A stretch of 49,501 nucleotides of DNA. Source: Succinivibrionaceae bacterium (GTDB lineage: Bacteria; Pseudomonadota; Gammaproteobacteria; Enterobacterales; Succinivibrionaceae). A model generated the notes under the pieces. That model saw nothing but the letters and a program-made list of their open reading frames with translations, ran no database searches and had not been told where the DNA came from. The position numbers and the translations under genes are program-made. The DNA lies in contig JAILEI010000204.1 of NCBI GenBank assembly GCA_024688225.1, forward strand, positions 1-49,501, written 5' to 3'. Numbering within the stretch: the stretch's first letter is position 1; every line of letters begins with the position of its first letter. Below, one piece after another: positions 38,665 to 48,436 of the stretch.

Positions 38665-39467
38665 AGCGGTCCCTCGCAGGAGAGGCCCACCAGGCGGCAG
38701 GTGCTCTCAAAGATGGCGTTGAAGTCGTGGGTGAAGTTGCCCATGTAGGCAGGCAGGATCGCGGACAGCACCGCGATGCCCGCAATCAGGGTGATGGCAA
38801 AGCCCAGGGAGAAGACGTTCAGCTGCGGGGCGGCCTTGGTCATCACGCCCAGGGTGAAGTTGATGACCAGCATCGAGCAGATGGCGCTCATGGACAGCGA
38901 CAGCGCCCCCTCAAAGATCAGCCCCCCCAGGTCAATGAAGACCATGAGGTTGTCAGGGCCAAAGGACGAGACCCCCACGGGGATGGAGGTGAAGCTCTCC
39001 AGCAGGAGGCGCACAAAGATGAGGTGGCCGTCCAGCGCAAAGAACACCAGCGTGGTGAGGATGGTGAAGAACTGGCCGACCACCGGGGTGTTGGTCCCGG
39101 ACACGGGATCGACCAGCGAGGCAAAGCCAAGGCCGGTCTGCATCGCCACTAGCTGCCCGGCCATGACGAAGACCTGCGAGAGGAAGACCGTCATCAGCCC
39201 CACCGCCGATCCCACCAGGATTTGGGAAATGGTGGTGAGCGCCCCCTCGAGGGACAGCATCGGGTAGGGCAGCGACACGCTGCCAATCATGGGCAGGATG
39301 GCCAGGGTCACCGCCAGGGACAGCCCGGCGCGCACCCGCATCGGCACGCCACGGCCACTGATCGCGAACATGCTGAGGAAAAAGGCGCTGATCCTCACCA
39401 GCGGCCAGAGGAAGCTTGACAGCCCATCAAGGACCAGGGTGTCAAGCAGCGCCCCGCCCTCGCCCAT
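38661..39467 (-). CDS. fliR: flagellar export apparatus protein FliR
   Basis: Multi-TM; RVRAGLSLAVTLAILP; MQTGLGFASLVDPVSGTNTPVVGQF. Confidence 0.94.
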   Translation of the reverse strand: MGEGGALLDTLVLDGLSSFLWPLVRISAFFLSMFAISGRGVPMRVRAGLSLAVTLAILPMIGSVSLPYPMLSLEGALTTISQILVGSAVGLMTVFLSQVFVMAGQLVAMQTGLGFASLVDPVSGTNTPVVGQFFTILTTLVFFALDGHLIFVRLLLESFTSIPVGVSSFGPDNLMVFIDLGGLIFEGALSLSMSAICSMLVINFTLGVMTKAAPQLNVFSLGFAITLIAGIAVLSAILPAYMGNFTHDFNAIFESTCRLVGLSCEGPL

Positions 39468-39736
39468 CAGCCCACCGACTGCGGGATGAGCTCAACCATG
39501 AGCCGGAAAAAGGACATCAGTTTCTCAAGGCCCCAGTGCGCCCCCAGCGTCAGCGCCGCCAGGGTCACCAGCAGCCTCGGCAGGAAGGAGAGGGTCTGCT
39601 CATTGATGGAGGTGGCGGCCTGGAACACCGCCACGCACAGTCCCACGGTCAGCGAGGGCACGATAGTGGCTGCCACGAGGATCGCCACCAGCTGCAGCGC
39701 CTCGCGCACAATGTCGATGAATACCTCAGGTTCCAT
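39467..39736 (-). CDS. fliQ: flagellar export apparatus protein FliQ
   Basis: 89 aa, two TM; VPSLTVGLCVAVFQAATSINEQTLSFLPRL. Confidence 0.95.
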   Translation of the reverse strand: MEPEVFIDIVREALQLVAILVAATIVPSLTVGLCVAVFQAATSINEQTLSFLPRLLVTLAALTLGAHWGLEKLMSFFRLMVELIPQSVG

Positions 39737-39745
39737 GCGCGCCCC

Positions 39746-40564
39746 CTAGGTGGCAACCCCAATGCCATAGCTTGAGACCAGCGTCCCCATCACCAGCGCC
39801 CAGCCGTCAACCATCACAAACAGCATCAGCTTGAACGGCAACGAGACAATCATTGGGGAGAGCATCATCATGCCCATCGCCATCAGGATGGAGGCCACCA
39901 CCAGGTCAATGATGAGGAAGGGCAGGAAGAGCATGAACCCCATCTGGAAGGCCGTCTTGAGCTCACTCATCATGTAGGCGGGGATCAGCACCCGCATTGG
40001 GGCGTCCTCCGGCTTGTCCACACTGAGGTTGGCAAAGTCCAGGAACAGTCCCAGGTCGGTTGCCCGGGTCTGGGAGAGCATGAAGCGGTGCAGGGGGCGC
40101 TGGCCGCGATCCAGGGCCTCGCGCGCCTCAATCTGGTCATTGGTGTAGGGCTCGATGGCCTCGGTGTAGATCTCATCGAAGACCGGGGACATGATGAACA
40201 TGGTGAGGAACAGCGCCATGCCAATGATAATCTGGTTGGAGGGCGAGGTCTGCAGACCCATGGCCTGCCTGAGGATGGCCAGGACGATGGTGATGCGGGC
40301 AAAGGAGGTCATCATCACCACCACGCTGGGCAGGAATGACAGGAAGGTCATCAGCAGCAGCGCCTGGACCTTGATGCCGTAGTCCTGGGTCCCGTCGGGG
40401 TTGGTCTTCACCGTGAAGGCCTCAAGGTCGAGATCCGCACCCAGCGCCAGCGGGGTCAGGCAGAGCAGCGCCCCCAGCAGGGCCGCCAGCGCCGCGCTCA
40501 GCTTGAAGGTGCGCAGCAGGCGGGGCAAAAGGGCCCGCAGCGCGGCCGGATCACGCCTTCCCAT
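39746..40564 (-). CDS. fliP: flagellar export apparatus protein FliP
   Basis: [42 protein letters not shown]; start reassigned to MGRRDP. Confidence 0.95.
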   Translation of the reverse strand: MGRRDPAALRALLPRLLRTFKLSAALAALLGALLCLTPLALGADLDLEAFTVKTNPDGTQDYGIKVQALLLMTFLSFLPSVVVMMTSFARITIVLAILRQAMGLQTSPSNQIIIGMALFLTMFIMSPVFDEIYTEAIEPYTNDQIEAREALDRGQRPLHRFMLSQTRATDLGLFLDFANLSVDKPEDAPMRVLIPAYMMSELKTAFQMGFMLFLPFLIIDLVVASILMAMGMMMLSPMIVSLPFKLMLFVMVDGWALVMGTLVSSYGIGVAT

Positions 40565-41006
40565 GCGCTTCCTCCCCCGGCTTGTCATCCTCGGCCCCCT
40601 CGCCATCACCAGTCCCTGGTTCCCTGGGGGCCACGGCCGCCTCGCCCCTGAGCAGGCGACCAAACTCCGCGGCGTCACCCGGGCGCGGTGACAGGTCGCA
40701 GACCAGCGAGATGCCGCCCGCGGTCACCCCGACCAACAGGTCCCGGTCCCGGATCCGCACCTCCACCAGGCGCTCCTTGGGCCCCAGCTGCAACTGCGAC
40801 AGGATGGACATGCTGCCGGAGCGGCGCTGCACGAAACGGGACTTGCGCAACAGGTACGCCGCCGCAAAGAGCAGCAGCACAATGCCCAGGGTGGAGAGGA
40901 TCCACTGCAGGAACCCCGGGGCGTCAGGGCGGGCAGGCGCCCCCTCGGCGAGGGCGGCAAGGCATGATCCCGGCGCCATGAGGAGCGCCAGCGGCCAGCG
41001 CCACAT
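40551..41006 (-). CDS. fliO: flagellar protein FliO
   Basis: Short TM protein between fliN and fliP; start reassigned to [10 protein letters not shown]. Confidence 0.85.
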   Translation of the reverse strand: MWRWPLALLMAPGSCLAALAEGAPARPDAPGFLQWILSTLGIVLLLFAAAYLLRKSRFVQRRSGSMSILSQLQLGPKERLVEVRIRDRDLLVGVTAGGISLVCDLSPRPGDAAEFGRLLRGEAAVAPREPGTGDGEGAEDDKPGEEAHGKA

Positions 41007-41007
41007 G

Positions 41008-41415
41008 CTAGCGCAGCTTCTTGATGCGCTCAATCTGACTGATGACGTCAGTGAGGCGAATGCCAAACTTGTCATTGACCACCACCACCTCGCCATGGGC
41101 GATCAGGGTGCCGTTGACCAGCACGTCCAGCGGCTCGCCGGCCAGGCGGTCCAGCTCCACCACCGAGCCCTGGTTGAGCTGCAGGAGGTTGCGGATGGCA
41201 ATCTTGGAGTGGCCCACTTCCATGGTGATGGTCACCGGGAGGTCCATGATGGCGTCGAGCTTCTTGCGCTCCTCCTTGGTGATCGGCATGCCCGCGACAC
41301 TGGTCTCGCCAGTGAAGTCCTGGATCTCCGCAACCTCGGTGCCAGTGGATCCGCCGCCGCCCTGCTCACCCAGCGCCGCGGCCCACTCATCGGCCAGTTT
41401 TTGATCATCAGACAT
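41008..41415 (-). CDS. fliN: flagellar motor switch protein FliN
   Basis: MDLPVTITMEVGHSKIAIRNLLQLNQGSVVELDRLAGEPLDVLVNG. Confidence 0.97.
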   Translation of the reverse strand: MSDDQKLADEWAAALGEQGGGGSTGTEVAEIQDFTGETSVAGMPITKEERKKLDAIMDLPVTITMEVGHSKIAIRNLLQLNQGSVVELDRLAGEPLDVLVNGTLIAHGEVVVVNDKFGIRLTDVISQIERIKKLR

Positions 41416-41426
41416 GAGAGTGCCTC

Positions 41427-42470
41427 CTAGTCATCGTCAAAGATCTCCATCTCTTCCTCCTCCTCGACGCGCTGGCCGCCAATGATCGCCGAGAGATCCG
41501 TCTTCATCGACTTCGGGCGCTCGAGCACCTTGCTCACCTTGATCGCCATCTTCTTCTCAGTATGGCCGAGCTTGGCGTGGAAGGAGGGAAGATCCTCAAC
41601 ATAAACCAGCAAGTCATCCGGCATTTCAATGGGGATCACGTCGCCGGGCTTGAAGTTCAGCACCTGCTCGAGGGTCACGTCAGTGTCCAGGAGCTTGGCG
41701 CGGAGATCCACCTTGACGTCCATGACCTCCTCGCGCAGGGCCCGGTTCCACCGCACGTCGGTGTCACCCTTGTCATTCTGCACGCCCGAGTCCAGCAACT
41801 CGCGGATAGGCTCGATCATCGAGTAGGGGAAACAGATGTGCATGTCACCGCCGCCCCCATCGAGATCGATGTGGAACTGGTTGATCACCAGCACCTCAGT
41901 GGGGTTGACGATGTTGGCCATGGCCGGGTTGACCTCGGAGTCGAGGTACTCGAACTCCACGTCCATCACCGGGGCCCAGGCCTCCTTGTAGTCACTGAAC
42001 ACCATCTTCAGGAGCTTCTGGATGATGCGCCGCTCAGTGGGGGTAAACTCGCGGCCCTCAATCTTGGTGCGGAAGCGCCCCTCGCCCCCGAAGAAGTTCT
42101 CCACGAGGATGAAGACCAGCCGCGCCTCAAGGGTGATGAGGGCCGTGCCCTTGAGCGGCCGGAAGCGCACCATGTTGAGCGAGGTGGGGACAAACAGGGT
42201 CTGGGTGTACTCCCCAAACTTGCACATCTTGACCCCGGTCCAGGTCACCTCCGCCGAGTGGCGGAGCATGTTGAAGAGGCTGACGCGCATGTGGCGGGCA
42301 AAGCGCTCGTCCACCAGCTCCAGGGTGGGCATGCGCCCGCGGACAATGCGCTCCTGCGATCCAAAGTCAAAGGACTTGACCGCGCTGCGCTCCTCGGTTG
42401 GCTGCTCTGGCTCCGGCTCATCGGCATGGAGCAGCGCGTCAATCTCTTCCTGGGACAGGAACTCGGTCAT
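41427..42470 (-). CDS. fliM: flagellar motor switch protein FliM
   Basis: MTEFLSQEEIDALLHA; ERIVRGRMPTLELVDERFARHMRVSLFNMLR. Confidence 0.97.
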   Translation of the reverse strand: MTEFLSQEEIDALLHADEPEPEQPTEERSAVKSFDFGSQERIVRGRMPTLELVDERFARHMRVSLFNMLRHSAEVTWTGVKMCKFGEYTQTLFVPTSLNMVRFRPLKGTALITLEARLVFILVENFFGGEGRFRTKIEGREFTPTERRIIQKLLKMVFSDYKEAWAPVMDVEFEYLDSEVNPAMANIVNPTEVLVINQFHIDLDGGGGDMHICFPYSMIEPIRELLDSGVQNDKGDTDVRWNRALREEVMDVKVDLRAKLLDTDVTLEQVLNFKPGDVIPIEMPDDLLVYVEDLPSFHAKLGHTEKKMAIKVSKVLERPKSMKTDLSAIIGGQRVEEEEEMEIFDDD

Positions 42471-42504
42471 GGCCTCACATCCCCCTCACGTCGCGTGCCA
42501 TGCG

Positions 42505-43044
42505 CTACTGGATGATGAACGAGGTGAAGAGCACGCGGTCAACCAGCGGCTGGTTGAGCACGTCCGCCATCTTGTAGCGCACCGCGGAGAGGATCTTGGA
42601 CTTGAGCCCCTGGCGCCCGAAGGGGCGGGTGAGGATGGCGAAGCTCTCGCTGCTCATGGCCTCAAAGACCGTGCTCTCAAGCAGGGACTTGTGCTTCTCG
42701 GCAAGGTCGCTGTTCTCCTTGCCGCGCACCACCAGCACCACCTCGATCTGCGCAAAGTGGCGGTGGCTCTGGTTGTCCTTGAGGTTAAAGTTGAACGGGT
42801 TGCTGAACTTGACGAAAAAGTCCTCGTCGACCACCGTCGCGATCTCCTTCTCCTCCGCCTGCATGGCCGCCATCTCCTCGAGGGTCGGCCCCTCCTTGGC
42901 AAAGGGGGGCAGGTTCAGGAAGAAGGCCGCGCCGAGATAGCCGCCGGCGAGCAGGATCAGCAGGATGAGGCCGATCACGATGTAGAAGAGCAGGCCCCGC
43001 TTCTTTTTGGGTACCGCTGTGGGATCATCGATTTCGGCGGGCAT
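42505..43044 (-). CDS. fliL: flagellar basal body-associated protein FliL
   Basis: N-terminal TM, position before fliM, FliL-like C-terminal region. Confidence 0.92.
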   Translation of the reverse strand: MPAEIDDPTAVPKKKRGLLFYIVIGLILLILLAGGYLGAAFFLNLPPFAKEGPTLEEMAAMQAEEKEIATVVDEDFFVKFSNPFNFNLKDNQSHRHFAQIEVVLVVRGKENSDLAEKHKSLLESTVFEAMSSESFAILTRPFGRQGLKSKILSAVRYKMADVLNQPLVDRVLFTSFIIQ

Positions 43045-43117
43045 GGCACAATTCCCCCTTTCTCATTAAAGACACTGGCAATTATGTCACAAATGCCCGC
43101 CATATTGAGGTTTTTTG

Positions 43118-45187
43118 CTAGGCGTACATGCTCAGCCCACCCTCATCAAGGGCCTCGCTGGCCACCTCCCCGGGACTGGTTCCGTCACCCTCGCCGGCCC
43201 CATCGTCCCCAGAGGCGAACAGCGTGCCCTCGCCGTTGCCCGCAGGGGCGTCGCCGTAGTCACCGCCATCTCCGCCCTCCTGGGCCAGGGCGCCCTCGCC
43301 CTCGGCATCCTGGTAGTCAACCACCACCGGGTCGAGCTCGAGTCCCAGCCGCGCCAGGCTGACCTTGAGGTCGGACAGGGCCCCCTCCAGCAGCTCAGCG
43401 GTGGCGGGGTTCATGGCGGCGATGGTCAGCCGCGTGGCCTCATTGCTGGCGTCAAGCCCAAAGGAGAGCTTGATCTTGCCGAGGTTGGCCGGGTTGAGCT
43501 CCAGCTCCATCTGCTTCATGTTCCTGGCAGCCATCGACAGCACCTTCTCAGCGAGCGCGCGGGCATTCTCGCTGTCTGACGCCGAGAGTGAGAGCTGGCC
43601 CTGCGCGCCCGCCAGGGTGGCGGTGCCACTGCCGCTGGTGGTGCCCAGGCCCTGCTGCAGCCCCTGCATCAGGAAGCCCTGGGAGAACTGCTGGGAGGCA
43701 AGGCCCGAGCCCTGCTGCCCCAGCTGCCCATCAGCAGACGTTGCCAGGGCCGGAAGCGCCGCCCCCTGGCGCTGGGCGGTAGCCTCAGCCACCGTCATCA
43801 CCTTGCCGCCGGAAAGGGTTTCCCTCAGGGTGGCAAGCGCATCGCTTAACTGTGACCTCACCGGCGCGGCAGCCGAGGCCACCGTGGCGGCGGCGCCGGC
43901 ACTCCGGGCCGCAAGCTCTGAAATCTTCCAGGACTGGGACTGGGCCAGGTCAAGGCCCTTCTCAACCTGCCCTTGCTGCCTGGCCATGGCCAGGGCATCC
44001 TTGACCGTAATCTTGCTGGCGCCCAGCTGGTCCGCCAGCTGGTCCACCCGCCTTTGCAGGGCATCCCCAGTGGGTTCCTGGGCAACCGCCTGGCGCAGCG
44101 GGGACTGGGCATTGAGATCCCTAAGGCGCGAGACAATCTGCTCATCGGCAGGCAGGTCGCGCTGTGCCTGCTGGGCAAGGTCCAGGGCCTTGCCTGAGCC
44201 CTGGGCCTGCCGTCCCTGCTCACGGGAGAGGTAGCGAGAGAGGGGATCCTGCCCAGCGTCCTCACCGCCATCCTGGGGGGCCAGGGCAACCGCCCGGGGA
44301 GCCAGGACCGCTTCCTCCCCAGTGGACTGGGCAGAATCAGTGGGGAGATCCCCAAGGACCGGGGCCTCCGCCACCACCTGGGTCTCCGCCACGGCCGGGG
44401 CGGGCACCGCCTCAGCGGCAGCCATCACCAGGGCCTTGGGATCCACCACCTTCTCGAGCGACTCCCCAGCGCCATCCAGGCCTGGGTAAACAGTGGGCTT
44501 GTCCCCAGGCCAGATCAACTCCCCGTTATCGAGGATAGCCATGGGATCCGCCTCTGCCCTTGCCTCCTCAGGCAGCAGGCGGGCGATGGCCTCCCCGGAC
44601 TCAGCCGGGGCCAGGTCCATCACCGGATCCGCCTGATCCACCGCCTCAGGCACCAGTTCCACCGGACGGGCGCCACCCTGGGAGGCAAAATCCTCCAGGG
44701 ACTGGGACAGATCCACGTCCGCCATGGTGGCCTGCCCCACCGCAACGGTTCTGTCCAGTTCCTGCCCGACCTCCGGGGCGGAAACCCGGGCGTCCCCCCG
44801 GCCAGCGTCCTCGCGGCTGACCTCAGCCGCACCGCGCCCCTGCCCCTGGCGCGGGGCCTCGCTGGCACTGGGCCTGGCCTCAGGGCGCCCCTTGCCGGCA
44901 CGCTCGGGCGCCGCCTGGTCCTTGCCGCCGCCGGCACGCTCCCAGGCAATGGGCCTTGACTCCGGCCTTGCCTGGCGGGCGCGCTCCATGCGTGACGATG
45001 ATGCCTCCCTTGAGGTGCTGATGATACTGGACATGAAGTCGCCCTGGAAAGAGTTCCCCTTGAGGCCGCTTAGCAGCGAAGAGAACTCCATCCCGCCCTT
45101 GCCGGCTGAATCGTTGCCGCTGGCGGCAGCCTTAGCCGTGCTTGCCGCCTGAACATTCATGCAAACTTGCATTGGCAAAATCTCCAA
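43118..45187 (-). CDS. fliK: flagellar hook-length control protein FliK
   Basis: Conserved C-terminal domain MELELNPANLGKIKLSFGLDASNEATRLTIAAMNPATAELLEGALSDLKVSLARLGLEL; the start may be MQVCMNVQ. Confidence 0.92.
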   Translation of the reverse strand: MEILPMQVCMNVQAASTAKAAASGNDSAGKGGMEFSSLLSGLKGNSFQGDFMSSIISTSREASSSRMERARQARPESRPIAWERAGGGKDQAAPERAGKGRPEARPSASEAPRQGQGRGAAEVSREDAGRGDARVSAPEVGQELDRTVAVGQATMADVDLSQSLEDFASQGGARPVELVPEAVDQADPVMDLAPAESGEAIARLLPEEARAEADPMAILDNGELIWPGDKPTVYPGLDGAGESLEKVVDPKALVMAAAEAVPAPAVAETQVVAEAPVLGDLPTDSAQSTGEEAVLAPRAVALAPQDGGEDAGQDPLSRYLSREQGRQAQGSGKALDLAQQAQRDLPADEQIVSRLRDLNAQSPLRQAVAQEPTGDALQRRVDQLADQLGASKITVKDALAMARQQGQVEKGLDLAQSQSWKISELAARSAGAAATVASAAAPVRSQLSDALATLRETLSGGKVMTVAEATAQRQGAALPALATSADGQLGQQGSGLASQQFSQGFLMQGLQQGLGTTSGSGTATLAGAQGQLSLSASDSENARALAEKVLSMAARNMKQMELELNPANLGKIKLSFGLDASNEATRLTIAAMNPATAELLEGALSDLKVSLARLGLELDPVVVDYQDAEGEGALAQEGGDGGDYGDAPAGNGEGTLFASGDDGAGEGDGTSPGEVASEALDEGGLSMYA

Positions 45188-45264
45188 CTCAAACTTTAAT
45201 TTATTGTTTTAATAATGTTTTTTAGGTGGTCCGGGCATTTTGCCCGCTTTCCACCCCTTGGAGT

Positions 45265-45280
45265 TGCAATTTGCTTGCCA
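45265..45280 (-). promoter_or_regulatory. predicted sigma-54 (RpoN) promoter for fliK and downstream genes
   Basis: Minus strand TGGCAAG-CAAA-TTGCA: GG-N10-GC core, one mismatch to TGGCACG-N4-TTGCA. Confidence 0.75.
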
Positions 45281-45308
45281 TGAATTCGCGTGCAGGGGGT
45301 GATGCCGC

Positions 45309-45758
45309 TCAGCGCGCCTTGCGCCGGCCCATCCGCGCGGTCACCACCTCATCGAGGAGCTTGGCGTCGCGCTTGTCCTCAAGCTTGCGCTGCTCCTCGC
45401 GGTGGTGCTGGATGAGGGTCTCGATGATGTTGCGCTCCTGGCGGCGCTTGATGAATTCCTGCCTGCAGGCCTCGGCACGGTCCTTGAGCATCAGGAGCTC
45501 ACGCTCCTGGCGCTGCTCAATGCCCTCGAGCTTGGCGATGAAGTCCTGGTAGGAGAGGTAGGCGCCCATGCTCATGCCGCCCGCCTCGGACTTGGCCTGC
45601 ATCTCGGCAAGGTAGGACTTGCGGAATTCCCGGACCTGCTCAATCTGCTGCATGAAGGCCTGCACCCGCTGGGTGGCCCCGCTCCAAACCTCGAGGGCGT
45701 TCTGCTCGGCCTTCTCACGCTGCTCAAGCACCAGGCGCAGGGTACGCTCATTGGCCAT
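45309..45758 (-). CDS. fliJ: flagellar export protein FliJ
   Basis: Coiled-coil 149-aa protein after fliI; FIKRRQERNIIETLIQHHREEQRKLEDKRDAKLLDEV. Confidence 0.92.
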   Translation of the reverse strand: MANERTLRLVLEQREKAEQNALEVWSGATQRVQAFMQQIEQVREFRKSYLAEMQAKSEAGGMSMGAYLSYQDFIAKLEGIEQRQERELLMLKDRAEACRQEFIKRRQERNIIETLIQHHREEQRKLEDKRDAKLLDEVVTARMGRRKAR

Positions 45759-45767
45759 GGGCTAGTC

Positions 45768-47207
45768 CTATGACTTGCGGTTGAAGGTGACCTTGGCCGC
45801 GGGCTGGCGGCTGGGTGGCGGGCCCGTGCGCGGCTGGGACTGCTGCTGCATGCTGTCCACCTTCTGTTGCGCGTCGTTGATGAGCAGCATGGCCAGGTTC
45901 TTGAGCCCGTCCAGGCTCTGCTTGAAGGGAATCACCGCCTTCATCTCCTGGGTGGTGAAGGCGTCGAGGTGCGGCTTGATCATGATGGCCTGGTCAATGG
46001 CGGGATCGGATCCTTTCTGGTAGGCGCCGATTTGGATTAGCTCACGGCTCTGGTTGTACTGGGCCAGGCACTGGCGCATGGTGCGCGCCATCATCATGTG
46101 CTCCTGGGTCACCACCGCCGGCATCACGCGGCTGACCGACTTCTCGACATCGATGGCGGGGAAGTGGCCCGCGTCCGCGAGCTGGCGGGAGAGCACGATG
46201 TGCCCGTCAAGGATGGCGCGGGCCGAGTCGGCAATGGGATCCTGGAGATCGTCGCCCTCGACCAGCACCGTGAAGAAGGCGGTGATCGATCCCTCGCCCT
46301 GCGCCCCATTGCCCGCCCGCTCCACCAGGGCCGGCAGCTTGGCGAACACCGAGGGGGGATAGCCCTTCTGGGCCGGTGGCTCGCCCACCGCCAGCGCGAT
46401 CTCGCGCTGCGCCATTGCGTAGCGGGTCAGGGAGTCGATGAGCAGCAGCACGTTGCGCCCCTGGTCACGGAAGTACTCGGCAATGGCCAGGGTGGTCTCA
46501 CAGCCCTTGAGGCGCATCAGCGCCGAGGTGTCCGCCGGGGAGGCGATCACCACCGAGCGGGCCCGCCCCTCCGGCCCCAGGATGTCCTCAATGAACTCCT
46601 TGACCTCGCGCCCGCGCTCGCCGATGAGTCCCACCACCACCACGTCGGCGCTGGTGCCGCGGGTCATCATGCCCAGCAGCACGGACTTGCCCACGCCCGA
46701 TCCGGCAAAGAGGCCCATGCGCTGGCCCTGGCCGATGGTGAGCATGGAGTTGATGGCGGCAATGCCCACATCCAGGGGCTTGCGGATGGGGGTGCGGGAC
46801 ATGGGGTTGACGTGGTGGGGGCGCCAGCGGCAGGCGCTGTCCTTGACCACCGGGCCCATGCCGTCGAGGGGGCGGCCCAGGCTGTCAATCACCCGCCCCA
46901 GCAGGTGATCGCCAAAGGGCAGGTCCAGGCCCACCCCCACCGGGGTCACCAGGTCGCCGCTCTTGACCCCGGAGACCTCATCGGTGGGCATCAGGTACAC
47001 CAGCGACCCCTCAAAGCCCACTACCTCAGCGGAAAGCGGCCCTGAGTCGGTGTCAATGCGGCAGCGCTGCCCCACCGAGGTCTTGAGGCCCTCGGCCTCC
47101 AGGGTCAGGCCCACCACCCGGGTCAGGTGCCCGGAAAGCAATGGCGGCTCCTCGCGCTCCGGCAGGGGCAGCGAGCGCAGCCGGGCTGCCAGCCGCCCCG
47201 GGTTCAC
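45768..47207 (-). CDS. fliI: flagellum-specific ATPase FliI
   Basis: [58 protein letters not shown]. Confidence 0.97.
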   Translation of the reverse strand: MNPGRLAARLRSLPLPEREEPPLLSGHLTRVVGLTLEAEGLKTSVGQRCRIDTDSGPLSAEVVGFEGSLVYLMPTDEVSGVKSGDLVTPVGVGLDLPFGDHLLGRVIDSLGRPLDGMGPVVKDSACRWRPHHVNPMSRTPIRKPLDVGIAAINSMLTIGQGQRMGLFAGSGVGKSVLLGMMTRGTSADVVVVGLIGERGREVKEFIEDILGPEGRARSVVIASPADTSALMRLKGCETTLAIAEYFRDQGRNVLLLIDSLTRYAMAQREIALAVGEPPAQKGYPPSVFAKLPALVERAGNGAQGEGSITAFFTVLVEGDDLQDPIADSARAILDGHIVLSRQLADAGHFPAIDVEKSVSRVMPAVVTQEHMMMARTMRQCLAQYNQSRELIQIGAYQKGSDPAIDQAIMIKPHLDAFTTQEMKAVIPFKQSLDGLKNLAMLLINDAQQKVDSMQQQSQPRTGPPPSRQPAAKVTFNRKS

Positions 47208-48406
47208 TGGGCCTCCTGGGGGGCGGGATCCGGGTTTTCCGGGGCGCCATCGCCTGCCGGGGGAACTGGATCCCCCTCCCCGGGCGCGGGCGGTTGCGCC
47301 TCAGCCATCGCAGGCCCCACGCTGGGACTGGGGGGCGGGGACGGGGGCTCATCACCAACCTCATCGCGCAGCGCCCGGTCCACAATCCCCGCCGCCCCCT
47401 CCAGGAAGGAATTGAGCAGGCTGTCAATGCGGTCATCAAGGCGCCAGTTGACGGTGGAGGTCAGGTCAGTGACCATCACCGAGCCGGGCGCCAGCTGCTC
47501 GTCCGGCACCAGCTGCCAGCGCTGCTCCTTGATGTACTCAGCGCCGATCGCCGCCTCCAGCAGGGCAATGTCGTCCGGGTGCAGCGACACGGTGGCGCCC
47601 TTTTGCCCCTTGGGCAGCACCGCCACCGCCTCGCGGATGGTCTTGGCGAGAAACTCGTGATCCCCCTTGATCTCGCGCCGGATGATTACGCTCGCGAGCC
47701 TGCTCACCAGGTACACCAGCTCATCGGTGACCTCCCGGTTGAGCTCGCGCAGGGGGGTGGACAGCTCATCGGCCAGGTGGCGGAAGCGCTCGGCCTGCTC
47801 GAGGACAATCCGCTCCCCGTTGGCAAGGCCTTCCTCCTGCCCCTGGCTGAAGCCCTCCTCCCGGCCCTGCGCCAGGCCCTCCTCATAGCCCTGCTTCGCC
47901 CCGGCGCCCTGCCCCTGGGCCACCCCTTCCTCGTAGCCCTTGGCAAAGCCCTCCTCATGGCCCTTGGCAAGGCCTGCCTCATAGCCCTCGCGCTCGGCGG
48001 CGGCGGCAATCTCCTCAAGGTTCTGCACGGTGGGCGCGCCCGCGGCCTGCCCAGAATCGCCTGCCTCGGCCCCCTCCGCGCCCGGGGCGGGATCCGCCGG
48101 GGCCTCAGCCTCGGCCATCTCCCGCTCCATCTCCTGCCGCTCCTCCTCGGCCTTGCGCTCCAGCGAAAGGCGCAGCTGCCGCTGGTACCAGCCGCCAGTG
48201 GGGGAGCCAATTGCCGTGGTATGCGCCTTGACCCCGTCATCCATCATCGGCCATTGCAGGGGGGCAAACTCCTTTGCCGCCTCATCCTCGGCCTTGATGG
48301 TGTTGACAATGGGGCGCAGGTAGCGCTCATCGGTGCGCTGGGCCTTTTCCTGGGACTTGGTGGAGTCCTCAAGGTCCAGCACCACGTCAGGGACCAGATC
48401 GCTCAT
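47204..48406 (-). CDS. fliH: flagellar assembly protein FliH
   Basis: Glycine-every-fourth-residue repeat typical of FliH, C-terminal FliH domain, between fliG and fliI. Confidence 0.93.
   Translation of the reverse strand: MSDLVPDVVLDLEDSTKSQEKAQRTDERYLRPIVNTIKAEDEAAKEFAPLQWPMMDDGVKAHTTAIGSPTGGWYQRQLRLSLERKAEEERQEMEREMAEAEAPADPAPGAEGAEAGDSGQAAGAPTVQNLEEIAAAAEREGYEAGLAKGHEEGFAKGYEEGVAQGQGAGAKQGYEEGLAQGREEGFSQGQEEGLANGERIVLEQAERFRHLADELSTPLRELNREVTDELVYLVSRLASVIIRREIKGDHEFLAKTIREAVAVLPKGQKGATVSLHPDDIALLEAAIGAEYIKEQRWQLVPDEQLAPGSVMVTDLTSTVNWRLDDRIDSLLNSFLEGAAGIVDRALRDEVGDEPPSPPPSPSVGPAMAEAQPPAPGEGDPVPPAGDGAPENPDPAPQEAQ
47816..47986 (-). repeat. GxxxG-encoding repeat tract in fliH (15 glycines at four-residue spacing)
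   Basis: [57 protein letters not shown]. Confidence 0.92.
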
Positions 48407-48436
48407 GATGCCTCTTTGGCCCTACCCGGGTGACCG

